64,000 bases of DNA from Desulfurellaceae bacterium bin18. GTDB taxonomy: Bacteria > Desulfobacterota > Binatia > Bin18. Location: the NCBI GenBank assembly GCA_002238415.1, contig MPMI01000004.1:1-64000 (forward strand), given 5' to 3'. The position numbers were made by a program, and so were the translations under genes. The notes beneath the pieces were generated by a model, which saw nothing but the letters and a program-made list of their open reading frames with translations, had not been told where the DNA came from and ran no database searches. Of this stretch, positions 9,250-17,127 are shown one piece after another (position 1 is the stretch's first letter; every line of letters starts with the position of its first letter).

Positions 9250-10158
9250 ATGATGTCGGAACAGAACCGTCCAGTCTTTCAATCGGTTGAAGCCGTCCAG
9301 GCACAATTTGCCCAGTGGAATTATATCGCCGACCGGGCGCTCGCCCTGACCGTCAAGCTTGCCGCTGACCTGGAGAAACCGCTGTTGCTCGAAGGGGAAG
9401 CCGGCGTGGGCAAAACGGAAGTGGCCAAAGTGCTGGCCAGCGTACTCGATACGCCGATGATCCGTTTACAGTGTTACGAGGGGCTGGATGCCCAGACGAC
9501 GCTATACGAATGGAACTATGCCCGGCAGATCCTGCATATTCGCATGGCTGAACAGCAGCCACAGGAGCGTCCACTGCTTGAGCGCACCATCTTCGGAGAT
9601 GAATTTCTGCTGAATCGTCCCTTGCTTGAAGCTATTCGCCATCCGGGCCCCCGGCCGGTCGTCCTCCTGATTGATGAGGTCGATCGCGCGGACGAGGAGT
9701 TTGAGGCATTTCTTCTGGAGATCCTGTCCGACTTTCAGGTCAGCGTACCCGAGATCGGGACTTTTATCGCCAAGCAGCCGCCCTATGTTGTCCTCACCTC
9801 AAACCGGACCCGAGAGCTGCACGAGGCCCTCAAGCGGCGCTGTCTGTATTTATGGATCGACTACCCCGCACCGGACAAAGAGCGGGAGATCATCCTGCGC
9901 CGGGTGCCGGGGATTCGGGCTGCCTTGGCCGAACGCATTGTCGCTGCGATGCAGGCGCTACGCAAAATAGATTTCTACAAACGGCCCGGCGTGGCCGAGA
10001 GTGTGGACTGGAGCCGCGCCTTGCTCGGACTGGAGATTGACGAACTACGGGCTGAGACCCTGGAGGATACTGCCGGTGTGATTCTGAAATACCATGACGA
10101 TATTGAGCGTTTACACACTATTGGGGCGGCTACCATCCTGAAGGGCGGCACGGAGTGA
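9250..10158 (+). CDS. MoxR-family AAA+ ATPase
   Basis: 302 residues. Walker A is GEAGVGKTE near residue 49, Walker B is VVLLIDEVDRADEE near 140, and a sensor-type TSNRTRELHEALKRRC segment follows. MoxR ATPases act as chaperones for cofactor insertion or complex assembly, usually paired with a VWA protein; the next gene is such a protein and overlaps by four bases (GTGA), so the two are co-translated. The pair resembles CoxD/CoxE of carbon monoxide dehydrogenase clusters, but no molybdenum hydroxylase is in view, so the client is unknown. A second ATG at 9253 is equally plausible with the upstream GGGAG. Confidence 0.85.
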   Translation: MMSEQNRPVFQSVEAVQAQFAQWNYIADRALALTVKLAADLEKPLLLEGEAGVGKTEVAKVLASVLDTPMIRLQCYEGLDAQTTLYEWNYARQILHIRMAEQQPQERPLLERTIFGDEFLLNRPLLEAIRHPGPRPVVLLIDEVDRADEEFEAFLLEILSDFQVSVPEIGTFIAKQPPYVVLTSNRTRELHEALKRRCLYLWIDYPAPDKEREIILRRVPGIRAALAERIVAAMQALRKIDFYKRPGVAESVDWSRALLGLEIDELRAETLEDTAGVILKYHDDIERLHTIGAATILKGGTE

Positions 10159-11309
10159 GAGGGGATACGCCTCCAGCGGACCCCCTCAAAGAAGTCCCCT
10201 CCGCCCTGAGTCAGCTACCCGAGACGCTGCTCACGCGGACGCTTGAACTGTGCCGATTGGCCAAGGAGGCGCAACTCGGTGTGACCCCAGGCCGCGTCAT
10301 TGATGTCGCCCGCTCCCTGCGCGGTATTCAGTTTGTCAACGAGGACGACTTCCGCCTCGCCCTGCGGACGAATCTGGCCAGCAGTCGAGCGGAAGAACAA
10401 CGATTTGACCGGGTGTTCAAGACCTACTGGTACGGAGAAGCAGAGAACGAAGGATACCGCCTGGGAGTACAAACCGAGTTACTCCGCGGAAACTTCGACC
10501 AGGGCGTCCAGGAAGCGCACCAGGACATTATTGGCCAGCTTGAGGATACCAGTGCACAGGAGACACACCGCAACCTGAACCTGACGGCGCGCTGGGATGA
10601 GGCAGCGCCCCCCATCGAACACACCGTCCGTGCCCTGGCCAAGCGTCTCGCCACGCGCCCCAGCCGGCGGCTCAAGCCGTCCCCACGGGGCCAGCGGATA
10701 GACCTGCGACGCTCACTCCGGCGTAATATGCGGCACGGCATGGATATGGTTGAACTCGCCCGGGTCCAGCGCCGCGTGCGTAAGACCCGTCTCGTCCTGC
10801 TATGCGACGTGAGTGGCTCCATGGATGCGTTTAATCCGTTTCTTTTGCAGCTCATGCTGGGGATTCAGAAAGAACTCAAGAATGCGCGTACGGTGGTTTT
10901 CAGCACGGCCGTCACCGAGATTACGTCCGTGCTGCGCCGCCGCTCTGTACAACACACCTTGCAGCAGGTCGGCGAGACAGTCCGCCACTGGTCCGGCGGT
11001 ACGGATATCGGCGGGGCACTCACCAGGCTGAACCGGAGCATCCTGCGTGAAGGCTCGGCTCGCTCAACGGTGGCCGTTATTATCAGTGACGGCTATGACA
11101 GCGGTCGCACCGAAGTCATTGCCCGCGAAATGCGCGCCCTGCGGCGGCGCGTGCGCACCGTGGTCTGGATCAACCCCATGTACGGTGCCGCAAGCTTTGA
11201 ACCACGCGCCCAGGGCATGAAGGCCGCCCTGCCCTATATTGACCATTTTTTGCCGGCGTATAATGCCCAATCGTTGCAGGTGTTAGTGCGCGAGTTGGCG
11301 CGGGTTTGA
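10155..11309 (+). CDS. VWA domain protein, CoxE-like
   Basis: 384 residues. The N-terminal half is helical and basic (RLKPSPRGQRIDLRRSLRRN); the C-terminal half is a von Willebrand A domain with an intact MIDAS: LLCDVSGSMD (DxSxS), the WSGGTDIGG threonine loop, and VAVIISDGYDSG. Such proteins bind divalent metal and client proteins and partner a MoxR ATPase. The GTG start overlaps the stop of the ATPase gene. No signal peptide or membrane segment is seen, so it is cytoplasmic. Function beyond assembly or chaperone work is unknown. Confidence 0.83.
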   Translation: MRGDTPPADPLKEVPSALSQLPETLLTRTLELCRLAKEAQLGVTPGRVIDVARSLRGIQFVNEDDFRLALRTNLASSRAEEQRFDRVFKTYWYGEAENEGYRLGVQTELLRGNFDQGVQEAHQDIIGQLEDTSAQETHRNLNLTARWDEAAPPIEHTVRALAKRLATRPSRRLKPSPRGQRIDLRRSLRRNMRHGMDMVELARVQRRVRKTRLVLLCDVSGSMDAFNPFLLQLMLGIQKELKNARTVVFSTAVTEITSVLRRRSVQHTLQQVGETVRHWSGGTDIGGALTRLNRSILREGSARSTVAVIISDGYDSGRTEVIAREMRALRRRVRTVVWINPMYGAASFEPRAQGMKAALPYIDHFLPAYNAQSLQVLVRELARV

Positions 11310-11448
11310 AGAGGCATGAGTAGTCGTGTCAAGCGCTCCCTCTCCCGAGGGGTCTGCCATAGACAGCCCCAACCCGATGTACTCTACACAGCGCCGTCGT
11401 GGAAGGAATTACATCCAATAGTGCACTCCACGATGCTGTGTAACCACC

Positions 11449-11527
11449 CGTCATCCCTGCGAAAGCAGGAATCCAGGCCCCCAGCCCCCCGGCCTCGTCA
11501 TGCCGGATCACGTCCGGCATGACGAGA
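11449..11527. repeat. Dispersed extragenic repeat
   Basis: Contains CGTCATCCCTGCGAAAGCAG followed by the palindrome CATGCCGGATCACGTCCGGCATG. A related, less perfect copy lies at 55926-56030. This family of CGTCAT...GCGAAAGC...GGAATCC repeats is widespread between proteobacterial genes. The surrounding non-coding stretch (11310-11563) holds nothing else recognisable. Confidence 0.6.
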
Positions 11528-11563
11528 ATGGAACGGTAGGGCTACAACCTGGCGTGAAACGCA

Positions 11564-12111
11564 CTAGTTGACCGACTCTAAGACTAAGCCTTGTTGGCTC
11601 TCTTCCCACACGAAGGTGGCGTTCTGGCCTGTTTCGGGAAAGTCGGGAATCGTACACATGCCCTCTGCCCCTCTCACAAACTCAGTGTCAAACGCCGTCA
11701 CCATAAACGTCTGCCGCGCAACCTCTTCGCCGTTCCGAATCAGGCGGGCCGTTACCTCGTTATCTCCCGGACCGTCCTCCGGATTCGGAGCCAGGAGATT
11801 CCAGTTGAAGGTTGCGGAAAAACCGTTATCAATATCACCGCACACGGATTCTGTATCTCTCCGCTCTGAGCCATGCAAAACTGGCGCGGTCGAAATGAAT
11901 CCCTCTGCATTGAATTCCACTTCCAACTCTCCACCCAAGCACGACCACCTGATATCAGTGAGATACCGCTCACGTTTGAGCCAGGGGATGGGATTTCAAG
12001 AGCGGCACCAGATGGCGGAACGCTCCCATCGGCGAGTTCAACATCCCCTTTTATTTCGATACTAAGCTGGGCCATGGCGCCCCTTGAAATAATGGACTGC
12101 CCAGTCTGCAT
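11564..12111 (-). pseudogene. Conserved hypothetical protein with an ISGW.C-type module, frameshifted
   Basis: Two reading frames must be joined to give one protein. The first encodes MAQLSIEIKGDVELADGSVP...NVSGISLISG; the second continues as GGELEVEFNAEGFI...RRDTESVCGDIDNGFSATFNWN...QNATFVWEESQQGLVLE. Related proteins read SGIG(I/V)ISGW(S/V)C at the junction. Here the DNA reads TCAGGTGGTCGTGCTTGG where one extra T (GGTTGGTCG) would restore ISGWSCLGGEL. So a single base is missing near 11945, in the genome or in the assembly. Function of the family is unknown; these modules look like extracellular beta domains, but no signal peptide is seen. The start may be 12111 or the ATG at 12075, which has AAGGGG upstream. 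Confidence 0.6.
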
Positions 12112-12129
12112 CAATGAGATATTGGAGAC

Positions 12130-12414
12130 TCACAATTCTGGGGCCGGGCGGGCGGGACGCAAGCGCAGGGCGTACATTTCCTCAACCATGGCGTCTGTAT
12201 CCATGTCCTTCCACGCTCCGGCAGCACGCCGAAACGCTTCTTTGCGCCCTGGTACGGATTCATGCTGGCCATTCGCTTCGGACGAGCGGTGCAGATAGAC
12301 ATCCACGGCTTCACGGAGCGCCGTAGAGAACTCCTTGCCGCTCTCAGCGGCGAGTGTATTCAACACTGCGAGGTCAGCCTCACTCAAACGAATACCGTGC
12401 GGGTCAACTGCCAT
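12130..12414 (-). CDS. Small ribbon-helix-helix-like protein
   Basis: 94 residues. The N-terminus GIRLSEADLAVLNTLAAES followed by EFSTALREAVDVYLH looks like a ribbon-helix-helix fold (one strand, two helices) of the CopG/Arc type, which binds DNA and is often an antitoxin. No toxin-like partner overlaps it; the closest gene upstream on the same strand is the TumE/TumA pair. The charged C-terminal half (RKEAFRRAAGAWKDMDTDAMVEEMYAL) could be a toxin-binding tail or a modified DNA-independent region. Assignment is by pattern only. Confidence 0.5.
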   Translation of the reverse strand: MAVDPHGIRLSEADLAVLNTLAAESGKEFSTALREAVDVYLHRSSEANGQHESVPGRKEAFRRAAGAWKDMDTDAMVEEMYALRLRPARPAPEL

Positions 12415-12497
12415 ACTGCTTCCTTTGTTTCGTCACTGCACCGTCAAGCCCGACAGGCAGCAATGCTCTGAGGCTGTTCGGGGGCAAACCCTCCCTG

Positions 12498-12869
12498 CTA
12501 TAAATGCACCTCAACCGTTAGTGTCTCATACTCGACCCGAGGCGCTTTTTTTCGACTGGCGCTACTCTCCATTTCAACGAGTCCCAACGAGACAAGAAGG
12601 CTCAGGTCATCGGCCACGTTCTTCACATTGCGACCTGCTACTGTTGCCAGAGCACGGATGGAGTCAGGCCGATGGTCATGGATCGCCTTCAACAATTCCA
12701 ATCGCCTGGGGGTGAGTACCTTGCCCATTTCCCGTACATCGGAAAAATACAACCACTCCTTTTGAGCGCGTACCTGCTTACCGGACTCTAGCTGCTGGAG
12801 CACTTCGGTCGCCTCATCAAAAATTGTCCCCGGAGGACGGACACCAATCTTGACACGTTTGACTTTCAT
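12498..12869 (-). CDS. tumA: TumA-like (HVO_A0114-type) HTH antitoxin
   Basis: 123 residues with a winged helix-turn-helix: LTPRRLELLKAIHDHRPDSI, then RALATVAGRNVKNVADDLSLLVSLGLVEME. This is the HVO_A0114 family of putative DNA-binding proteins, known as antitoxins of TumE/DUF6516 toxins. It overlaps the toxin gene stop by four bases, with the toxin upstream. It would neutralise TumE and repress the operon. Confidence 0.72.
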   Translation of the reverse strand: MKVKRVKIGVRPPGTIFDEATEVLQQLESGKQVRAQKEWLYFSDVREMGKVLTPRRLELLKAIHDHRPDSIRALATVAGRNVKNVADDLSLLVSLGLVEMESSASRKKAPRVEYETLTVEVHL

Positions 12870-13183
12870 ACCTCCTCCTTCATTTTTATTCCTTGTTTTT
12901 GCAAATGCTCTGAAACTTCACGCCGGAACCTCTGTAGCAACTCGCTGACACTGGAGGCTGTGACTGGTGACTCCACGCCTTGGAAATGCCTGTGATCCCC
13001 TTTCCCATGGTGATTGTCATAACCAACCAGGATTTCCCGACTCGGTCCCGGTCCGATAAAGTAGAAGGCGTACTTGATCCCAAGTGGAAAAGTCTTGCTC
13101 TTTCCCACTTGCCAGATACGAATCTCCGTTAGACTTCCGTCGGGGTATAACTCCTTCTTTTTGAAAATGAGACGTGCCCTCAT
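12866..13183 (-). CDS. tumE: TumE-like (DUF6516) toxin
   Basis: 105 residues. The pattern ELYPDGSLTEIRIWQVG, a beta-rich KYAFYFIGPG, then LVGYDNHHGKGDHRHFQG matches the DUF6516/TumE toxin family, in which the YDNHHGKGDHRH segment is the conserved signature. Members are type II toxins that interfere with growth, paired with an HVO_A0114-type regulator as here. It is the first gene of the pair and overlaps the antitoxin by four bases. The precise target is not evident from sequence. Confidence 0.75.
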   Translation of the reverse strand: MRARLIFKKKELYPDGSLTEIRIWQVGKSKTFPLGIKYAFYFIGPGPSREILVGYDNHHGKGDHRHFQGVESPVTASSVSELLQRFRREVSEHLQKQGIKMKEEV

Positions 13184-13325
13184 ATGTGTTGGTGTACCAT
13201 ACCATCATAAAAGACGCACTGAAAGACGTGAGGCGAGAAGCCTGCGCCATCGCACAGGCCGGAACCCTTGACAAACCCGACCCTGCCCGATTAGTCAGGT
13301 GGCAGTTTTTTCAAAGCGAGGGGAT

Positions 13326-14123
13326 ATGCCAACCAAGTATGTTGATGTTGACGGCTATGCGGTGCATTACTTTCACACCGGCCAAACGACGCTGCCGCCG
13401 GTTGTTCCTGATGTGAGCAGGGGCAGGCTCTTTCTATACGTCCATGGAGCGGGCAGTAACGGCCATTTCGCCCATAAGATGCTGGATATGCTCTCGACCG
13501 CCCACAGTCCGCTCTCCTTCGACTTTCCGGGCCACGGGCGTTCGAGCGGGACGGAAAGCCTCAAAAGCGTGACCGCCTATAGCGATTTCACCTACCGGCT
13601 GTGGCAGGCCTTGGGAGTACGCCCGGTAGTGATTATTGGCCATTCCATGGGCGGAGCTATCGCTATGGATTTAGCCCTCCGCCACGCGGATATGGTTGAA
13701 GGTATCGTCCTGACCTGCACGGCGGCGCAGTTCAACATCCCGGATGAGCTGATACACACCTGGCAAGCGGTAATGAAGGGTCGCCAGGGACAGCCGTTTA
13801 CCAAGGTTTCATGCTCACCTCAGACGCCGCAGGAGATCATCCGAGAGGGCTGGATGGAGCAGATCAAAACCGACCCGCGCGTCCGCTGCTTTGATTTGCT
13901 GGCCTGCCAACAAGTTGACCTGAGGGCACAACTGGGACAGATCGACCTGCCCACGCTGGTACTGGCCGGAGCGGATGACGCCACCACGCCAGTCGCTCAG
14001 GCAGAAGAATTGCGAGACCATATCCCGAACGCCCAACTGGCTGTCATTCCCGAGGCTGGGCACTGGCTGCCGCTCGAAAAACCGCAGGCCGCCTGCGACG
14101 CCATTCAGGCGTTCTTCAACTAA
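13326..14123 (+). CDS. Alpha/beta hydrolase
   Basis: About 265 residues. The oxyanion segment is YVHGAGSNGHF, the nucleophile elbow is GHSMGG (Ser), the acid is in VLAGADDATTP and the catalytic His in PEAGHWLPLEKP, so the triad is complete. It probably cleaves an ester or thioester in the cytoplasm. A GTG at 13299 extends the frame, but GAGG lies five bases before the ATG at 13326. It leads a same-strand run with a thiolase and DUF35 gene, hinting at a role in CoA-ester breakdown; the substrate is unknown. Confidence 0.82.
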   Translation: MPTKYVDVDGYAVHYFHTGQTTLPPVVPDVSRGRLFLYVHGAGSNGHFAHKMLDMLSTAHSPLSFDFPGHGRSSGTESLKSVTAYSDFTYRLWQALGVRPVVIIGHSMGGAIAMDLALRHADMVEGIVLTCTAAQFNIPDELIHTWQAVMKGRQGQPFTKVSCSPQTPQEIIREGWMEQIKTDPRVRCFDLLACQQVDLRAQLGQIDLPTLVLAGADDATTPVAQAEELRDHIPNAQLAVIPEAGHWLPLEKPQAACDAIQAFFN

Positions 14124-14152
14124 AGAGGCCTCTTCAACTAGAGAGGAATAGT

Positions 14153-15301
14153 ATGAGTATCAGTCGAAAAGCAGCGCTAGCCGGTGTCTACGAGCACCCG
14201 CTCCGTTGGGCACCCCATAAAACCCAATACCAGATCATGGCCGAGAGTGCGCGAGGCGCCCTGGACGATGCCGGGCTGAGCATAAAAGACGTCAACGGCC
14301 TGTTTACCTCAGGGGTGGGCGGCATGGGGATTATCGCGCTGGCCGAGCACTTGAATCTGAACCCCGATTTCCTGGACTCCAACTCGATCGGCGGCTCGTC
14401 CTTTGTTTCGCATACGGCTCACGCTGCGGCGGCGATTGCCGCCGGCTACTGCGATGTGGCCCTGATTCTGTACGGCAGCAAATGGTCCTCAGACCGTTTT
14501 GCCGTTGGCACGGGAGGCGGCGGGAGCGGCGATCCGCCGGAACAGTTTGAGGGCTGCTACGGCCCGACAACCGTTGGCGACTATGCCCTGGCCGCGCAGC
14601 GGCATATGTACGAATTCGGTACGACCGGTGAGCAACTGGCCGAGATTGCCGTGACCACGCGCAAACATGCCTCGCTGAACCCGCATGCAAAGTTTCGTGA
14701 TCTGATCAGCGTTGACGACGTCCTTGCCTCGCGCGAGGTGTCTTCGCCGCTGCACCTGCTGGACTGCTGCATGATCTCCGACGGCGGCGGTGCCCTGGTT
14801 GTCACCTCTGCTGAGCGCGCGCGCGACCTCAAGAAGAAGCCCGTCTACCTCCTGAGTGCGGCAGAAGCCTGCACACATACCAGCGCTGGGATGCGCGATA
14901 TTACCGACGCGGCAGCCAAGCAGTCTGGCCCGAAGGCCATGGCGCGGGCAGGGGTGAGTCATAGCGACTTTGACATGGCCATGATTTACGACTCCTTCAC
15001 CATTACCGTGTGTATCACCCTCGAAAGCCTGGGGTTTTGTCAAAAAGGGGAAGGCGGGGCGTATGTCCAGAACGGTCGTATTGGTCTGGGCGGAGAACTC
15101 CCGATCAATACCGACGGCGGCGGGCTGTCCTCCAATCACCCCGGCATGCGCGGGATTTTTCTGGTGATCGAGGCGGTCAAGCAGTTGCGGGGCGAGTGTG
15201 GAGAGCGCCAGGTCAAAGATTGTGCACTCGCATTTTGCCATGGAACGGGTGGAACACTCGGGCTCCGACATAGCGGGGCCTCTCTGGTCCTCGGAGTATA
15301 G
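14153..15301 (+). CDS. SCP2-type thiolase / acetyl-CoA acetyltransferase-like protein
   Basis: 382 residues of the thiolase fold, non-condensing branch: RKAALAGVYEHPLRWAP at the start, GLFTSGVGGMG, and the C-terminal LAFCHGTGGTLGLRHSG with the active-site His. The usual N-terminal thiolase Cys is replaced by the SIGGSSFVSH region, as in lipid-transfer-protein thiolases and Ltp2-type retro-aldolases. It is followed after 27 bp by a DUF35 zinc-ribbon/OB-fold protein, its usual complex partner. Together they suggest side-chain degradation of a steroid-like or branched acyl-CoA. RBS AGAGGAA is well placed. Confidence 0.8.
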   Translation: MSISRKAALAGVYEHPLRWAPHKTQYQIMAESARGALDDAGLSIKDVNGLFTSGVGGMGIIALAEHLNLNPDFLDSNSIGGSSFVSHTAHAAAAIAAGYCDVALILYGSKWSSDRFAVGTGGGGSGDPPEQFEGCYGPTTVGDYALAAQRHMYEFGTTGEQLAEIAVTTRKHASLNPHAKFRDLISVDDVLASREVSSPLHLLDCCMISDGGGALVVTSAERARDLKKKPVYLLSAAEACTHTSAGMRDITDAAAKQSGPKAMARAGVSHSDFDMAMIYDSFTITVCITLESLGFCQKGEGGAYVQNGRIGLGGELPINTDGGGLSSNHPGMRGIFLVIEAVKQLRGECGERQVKDCALAFCHGTGGTLGLRHSGASLVLGV

Positions 15302-15328
15302 CCGCGGTCCGGTAACGGGGAAGTGATT

Positions 15329-15754
15329 ATGGCTGATGAGAAAAAGAAAGCGAACCGTCCGGTCCCACGGGTAGATGAAGAGTCGCGGCCGTTCTGGGAG
15401 GCCTGCGCCCGACACGAACTGTATGTTCAGAAATGTCGCACCTGTGGAACGGTCTTTTACTATCCGCGCGCCTTTTGCCCAGAAGACATGTCGCAGGACT
15501 TTGAGTGGCTGCGCTGTAGCGGCAGGGGGACCGTCTACACCTTTACGATTACCCGACAGAATCAAAGTGCAGGCTTTCGTAACAAAGTGCCCTATGTCAT
15601 GGCATATGTCGAGTTGGAAGAAGGGGTGCGGATGCTGACCAATATCGTGGACTGTGACCCGGAGAGCGTCACCATCGGCATGCCGGTCGAAGTCACCTTC
15701 GAGGACGTGACGCCGGAAGTCTCGGTGCCGCTGTTCAAGCCTGCCACCGAGTGA
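15329..15754 (+). CDS. DUF35 zinc-ribbon/OB-fold protein
   Basis: 141 residues. Zinc ribbon LYVQKCRTCGTVFYYPRAFC (Cys pairs CxxC and downstream C) followed by an OB-fold with GRGTVYTFTITRQN and VAYVELEEGVRML. Such proteins bind acyl-CoA and form complexes with SCP2-type thiolases or MaoC hydratases (as ChsH2 with Ltp2 in cholesterol breakdown). The preferred start is the ATG at 15329, with GGGGAAG upstream; a GTG at 15323 is also in frame. Confidence 0.82.
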   Translation: MADEKKKANRPVPRVDEESRPFWEACARHELYVQKCRTCGTVFYYPRAFCPEDMSQDFEWLRCSGRGTVYTFTITRQNQSAGFRNKVPYVMAYVELEEGVRMLTNIVDCDPESVTIGMPVEVTFEDVTPEVSVPLFKPATE

Positions 15755-15901
15755 CGAGTCAGACGGGCTGGATAAGCGCCGCGTGAGCTGACAACGCGGT
15801 TCGCCTCTCCCAGGAAGGGTTCGCTTTGCATTGCCACACACGTTCGCTTCTGGCACTATAGGCAATTCGCGACCGAAAAAACTTCTTCGACAAAAGGAGA
15901 C

Positions 15902-15957
15902 AAAAGAGTAAACATGTCTAGCAGCTTTATATCTATTGAAAGACACGTTTACTCTTT
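15902..15957. promoter_or_regulatory. Long inverted repeat, copy C (upstream of PHP gene)
   Basis: AAAAGAGTAAACATGTC (15902-15918) and GACACGTTTACTCTTT (15942-15957) pair with one mismatch over 16 bases, with a 23-base spacer. It lies 37 bases before the PHP-domain gene in an otherwise featureless 240-bp gap. The sequence is nearly identical to the copy before metH, while the spacers differ fully, so the arms are what is conserved. Confidence 0.7.
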
Positions 15958-15994
15958 GAAAAGCCGGTGCCGACCGCCGGCCCTCAGATAGCCC

Positions 15995-16672
15995 ATGGCA
16001 CGAGTAATTGACCTCCATCTCCATTCTGAAGTCTCGGACGACAGCCGCGCGCCGGTTGAGGCCTACCTCAAATGGCTGGCCCGTAAACGCGACGAACGGC
16101 CGCTGGATGGCATCGTGTTGACCGAACACCGCCAGTTCGACACCCGGAGTGATTACCGAGACCTCGAAGATAAGTACGGCATGCTGATCCTCAAAGCCTC
16201 TGAAGTCGAGACCGAGTACGGTCACGTCTTGGTGTATGGGGTCAATGACGCAATGCTGCAACGCTTCGACTTCTCCAACGTCCGGCTGCGGGCCCAAGAG
16301 GTGATTGACGAGGTGGCGCGCATGGGCGGTGTGGCCATGCCGTGTCATCCGGGTCGGCCCACTATTGGATTGATAGAGCACTATGAAAACCGTCCTCCGC
16401 TTGAGGGGGTGGTTGGCGTCGAGGCCCTGAACGGCGGAAGCAAAAAAGGCGAGAATGAACGTGTTGCCACACTGATCGATACGTATGGCTACCACGCGTT
16501 TGGGGGGAGTGATGCTCATCTGGTGAGTTTTGTCGGGATTTGTGCCACCGAGTTTGAAAAAGAGATTACGAATACCGAAGAGTTGGTTGGGGCGCTGCGG
16601 GCGGGCGGTTACCGTCCCGTTGATTTTCGGGTCCGGCGCGCTCCGGCCCAGCCGGCATCCAGTGGCACCTAG
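15995..16672 (+). CDS. PHP-domain metal-dependent phosphoesterase-like protein
   Basis: 225 residues. Metal-binding motifs of the PHP family in order: VIDLHLHSEVSDDS (HxH), IVLTEHRQ, LKASEVETEYGHVLVYG (E and H), MPCHPGRP, and FGGSDAHL. PHP proteins hydrolyse phosphoesters or, in small stand-alone forms like this, act on nucleotides or unknown substrates. It is followed by two MaoC genes. The upstream inverted repeat is shared with mcd and metH, so it may belong to the same regulon. Substrate unknown. Confidence 0.82.
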   Translation: MARVIDLHLHSEVSDDSRAPVEAYLKWLARKRDERPLDGIVLTEHRQFDTRSDYRDLEDKYGMLILKASEVETEYGHVLVYGVNDAMLQRFDFSNVRLRAQEVIDEVARMGGVAMPCHPGRPTIGLIEHYENRPPLEGVVGVEALNGGSKKGENERVATLIDTYGYHAFGGSDAHLVSFVGICATEFEKEITNTEELVGALRAGGYRPVDFRVRRAPAQPASSGT

Positions 16673-16683
16673 GGGAGATGCAG

Positions 16684-17127
16684 ATGGCGCTTGAATTTGA
16701 TCGGTCCATTTTAGGCCAAGTGTTTGACGAGACGGACTTTCCACCGGTTGAGAAAGCCGACCTCTTACAATTTGCGGATGCGCTGGGAGAGACCAACCCG
16801 CTCTACACCGATGAAGCAGTAGCGGCGAATGGACCGTATAGCGGCCTTGTTGCGGCCCCGACCTATGTAACCCGGCTCCGTCCCAAGAAAATGACGCCCG
16901 AGCATATGCCACGCTTTGGCAAGGTCGGCTTTGACGGCGGGCGTGACGTTGAAATTTTCGCCCCGGTCCGGCCCGGCGACCGGCTGAAAATGGTCAGCAC
17001 CATACACGATATTTACGAGAAAACCGGGCGCAGTGGCTCCATGTATTTCATCGTCCTGCGGAATGAGATCACAAACCAGGACGGCCAGAAGATTGCTATT
17101 GTTGACCATAGGATTATGCAGCGATGA
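16684..17127 (+). CDS. MaoC-like hydratase, N-terminal (FAS1-type) subunit
   Basis: 147 residues resembling the N-terminal MaoC-dehydratase domain: FDETDFPPVEKADLLQFADA, ETNPLYTDEAVA, AAPTYVTRLRP, and a hot-dog core with VRPGDRLKMVSTIHDIYEK. It overlaps the next MaoC gene by four bases (ATGA), so the two products probably form a heterodimer in which this subunit binds the acyl tail. The start is the ATG at 16684 because AGGGGAG is six bases upstream; an ATG at 16678 lies inside that spacing. Confidence 0.77.
   Translation: MALEFDRSILGQVFDETDFPPVEKADLLQFADALGETNPLYTDEAVAANGPYSGLVAAPTYVTRLRPKKMTPEHMPRFGKVGFDGGRDVEIFAPVRPGDRLKMVSTIHDIYEKTGRSGSMYFIVLRNEITNQDGQKIAIVDHRIMQR

Noticed and set aside
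11329-11520. A 63-residue minus-strand frame (MPDVIRHDEAGG, IPAFAGMT)
   Set aside because: It is the usual translation of the dispersed CGTCAT/GGAATCC repeat, not a gene.
12850-12870. GACACGTTTGACTTT resembles the right arm of the mcd/metH inverted repeat
   Set aside because: It is the first codons of tumA (MKVKRVK) on the other strand, there is no left arm nearby, and two positions differ.
14489-16912. An 807-residue minus-strand frame
   Set aside because: It lies opposite the thiolase, DUF35, PHP and MaoC genes, all of which have clear motifs and RBS; the minus frame is a GC-driven shadow.
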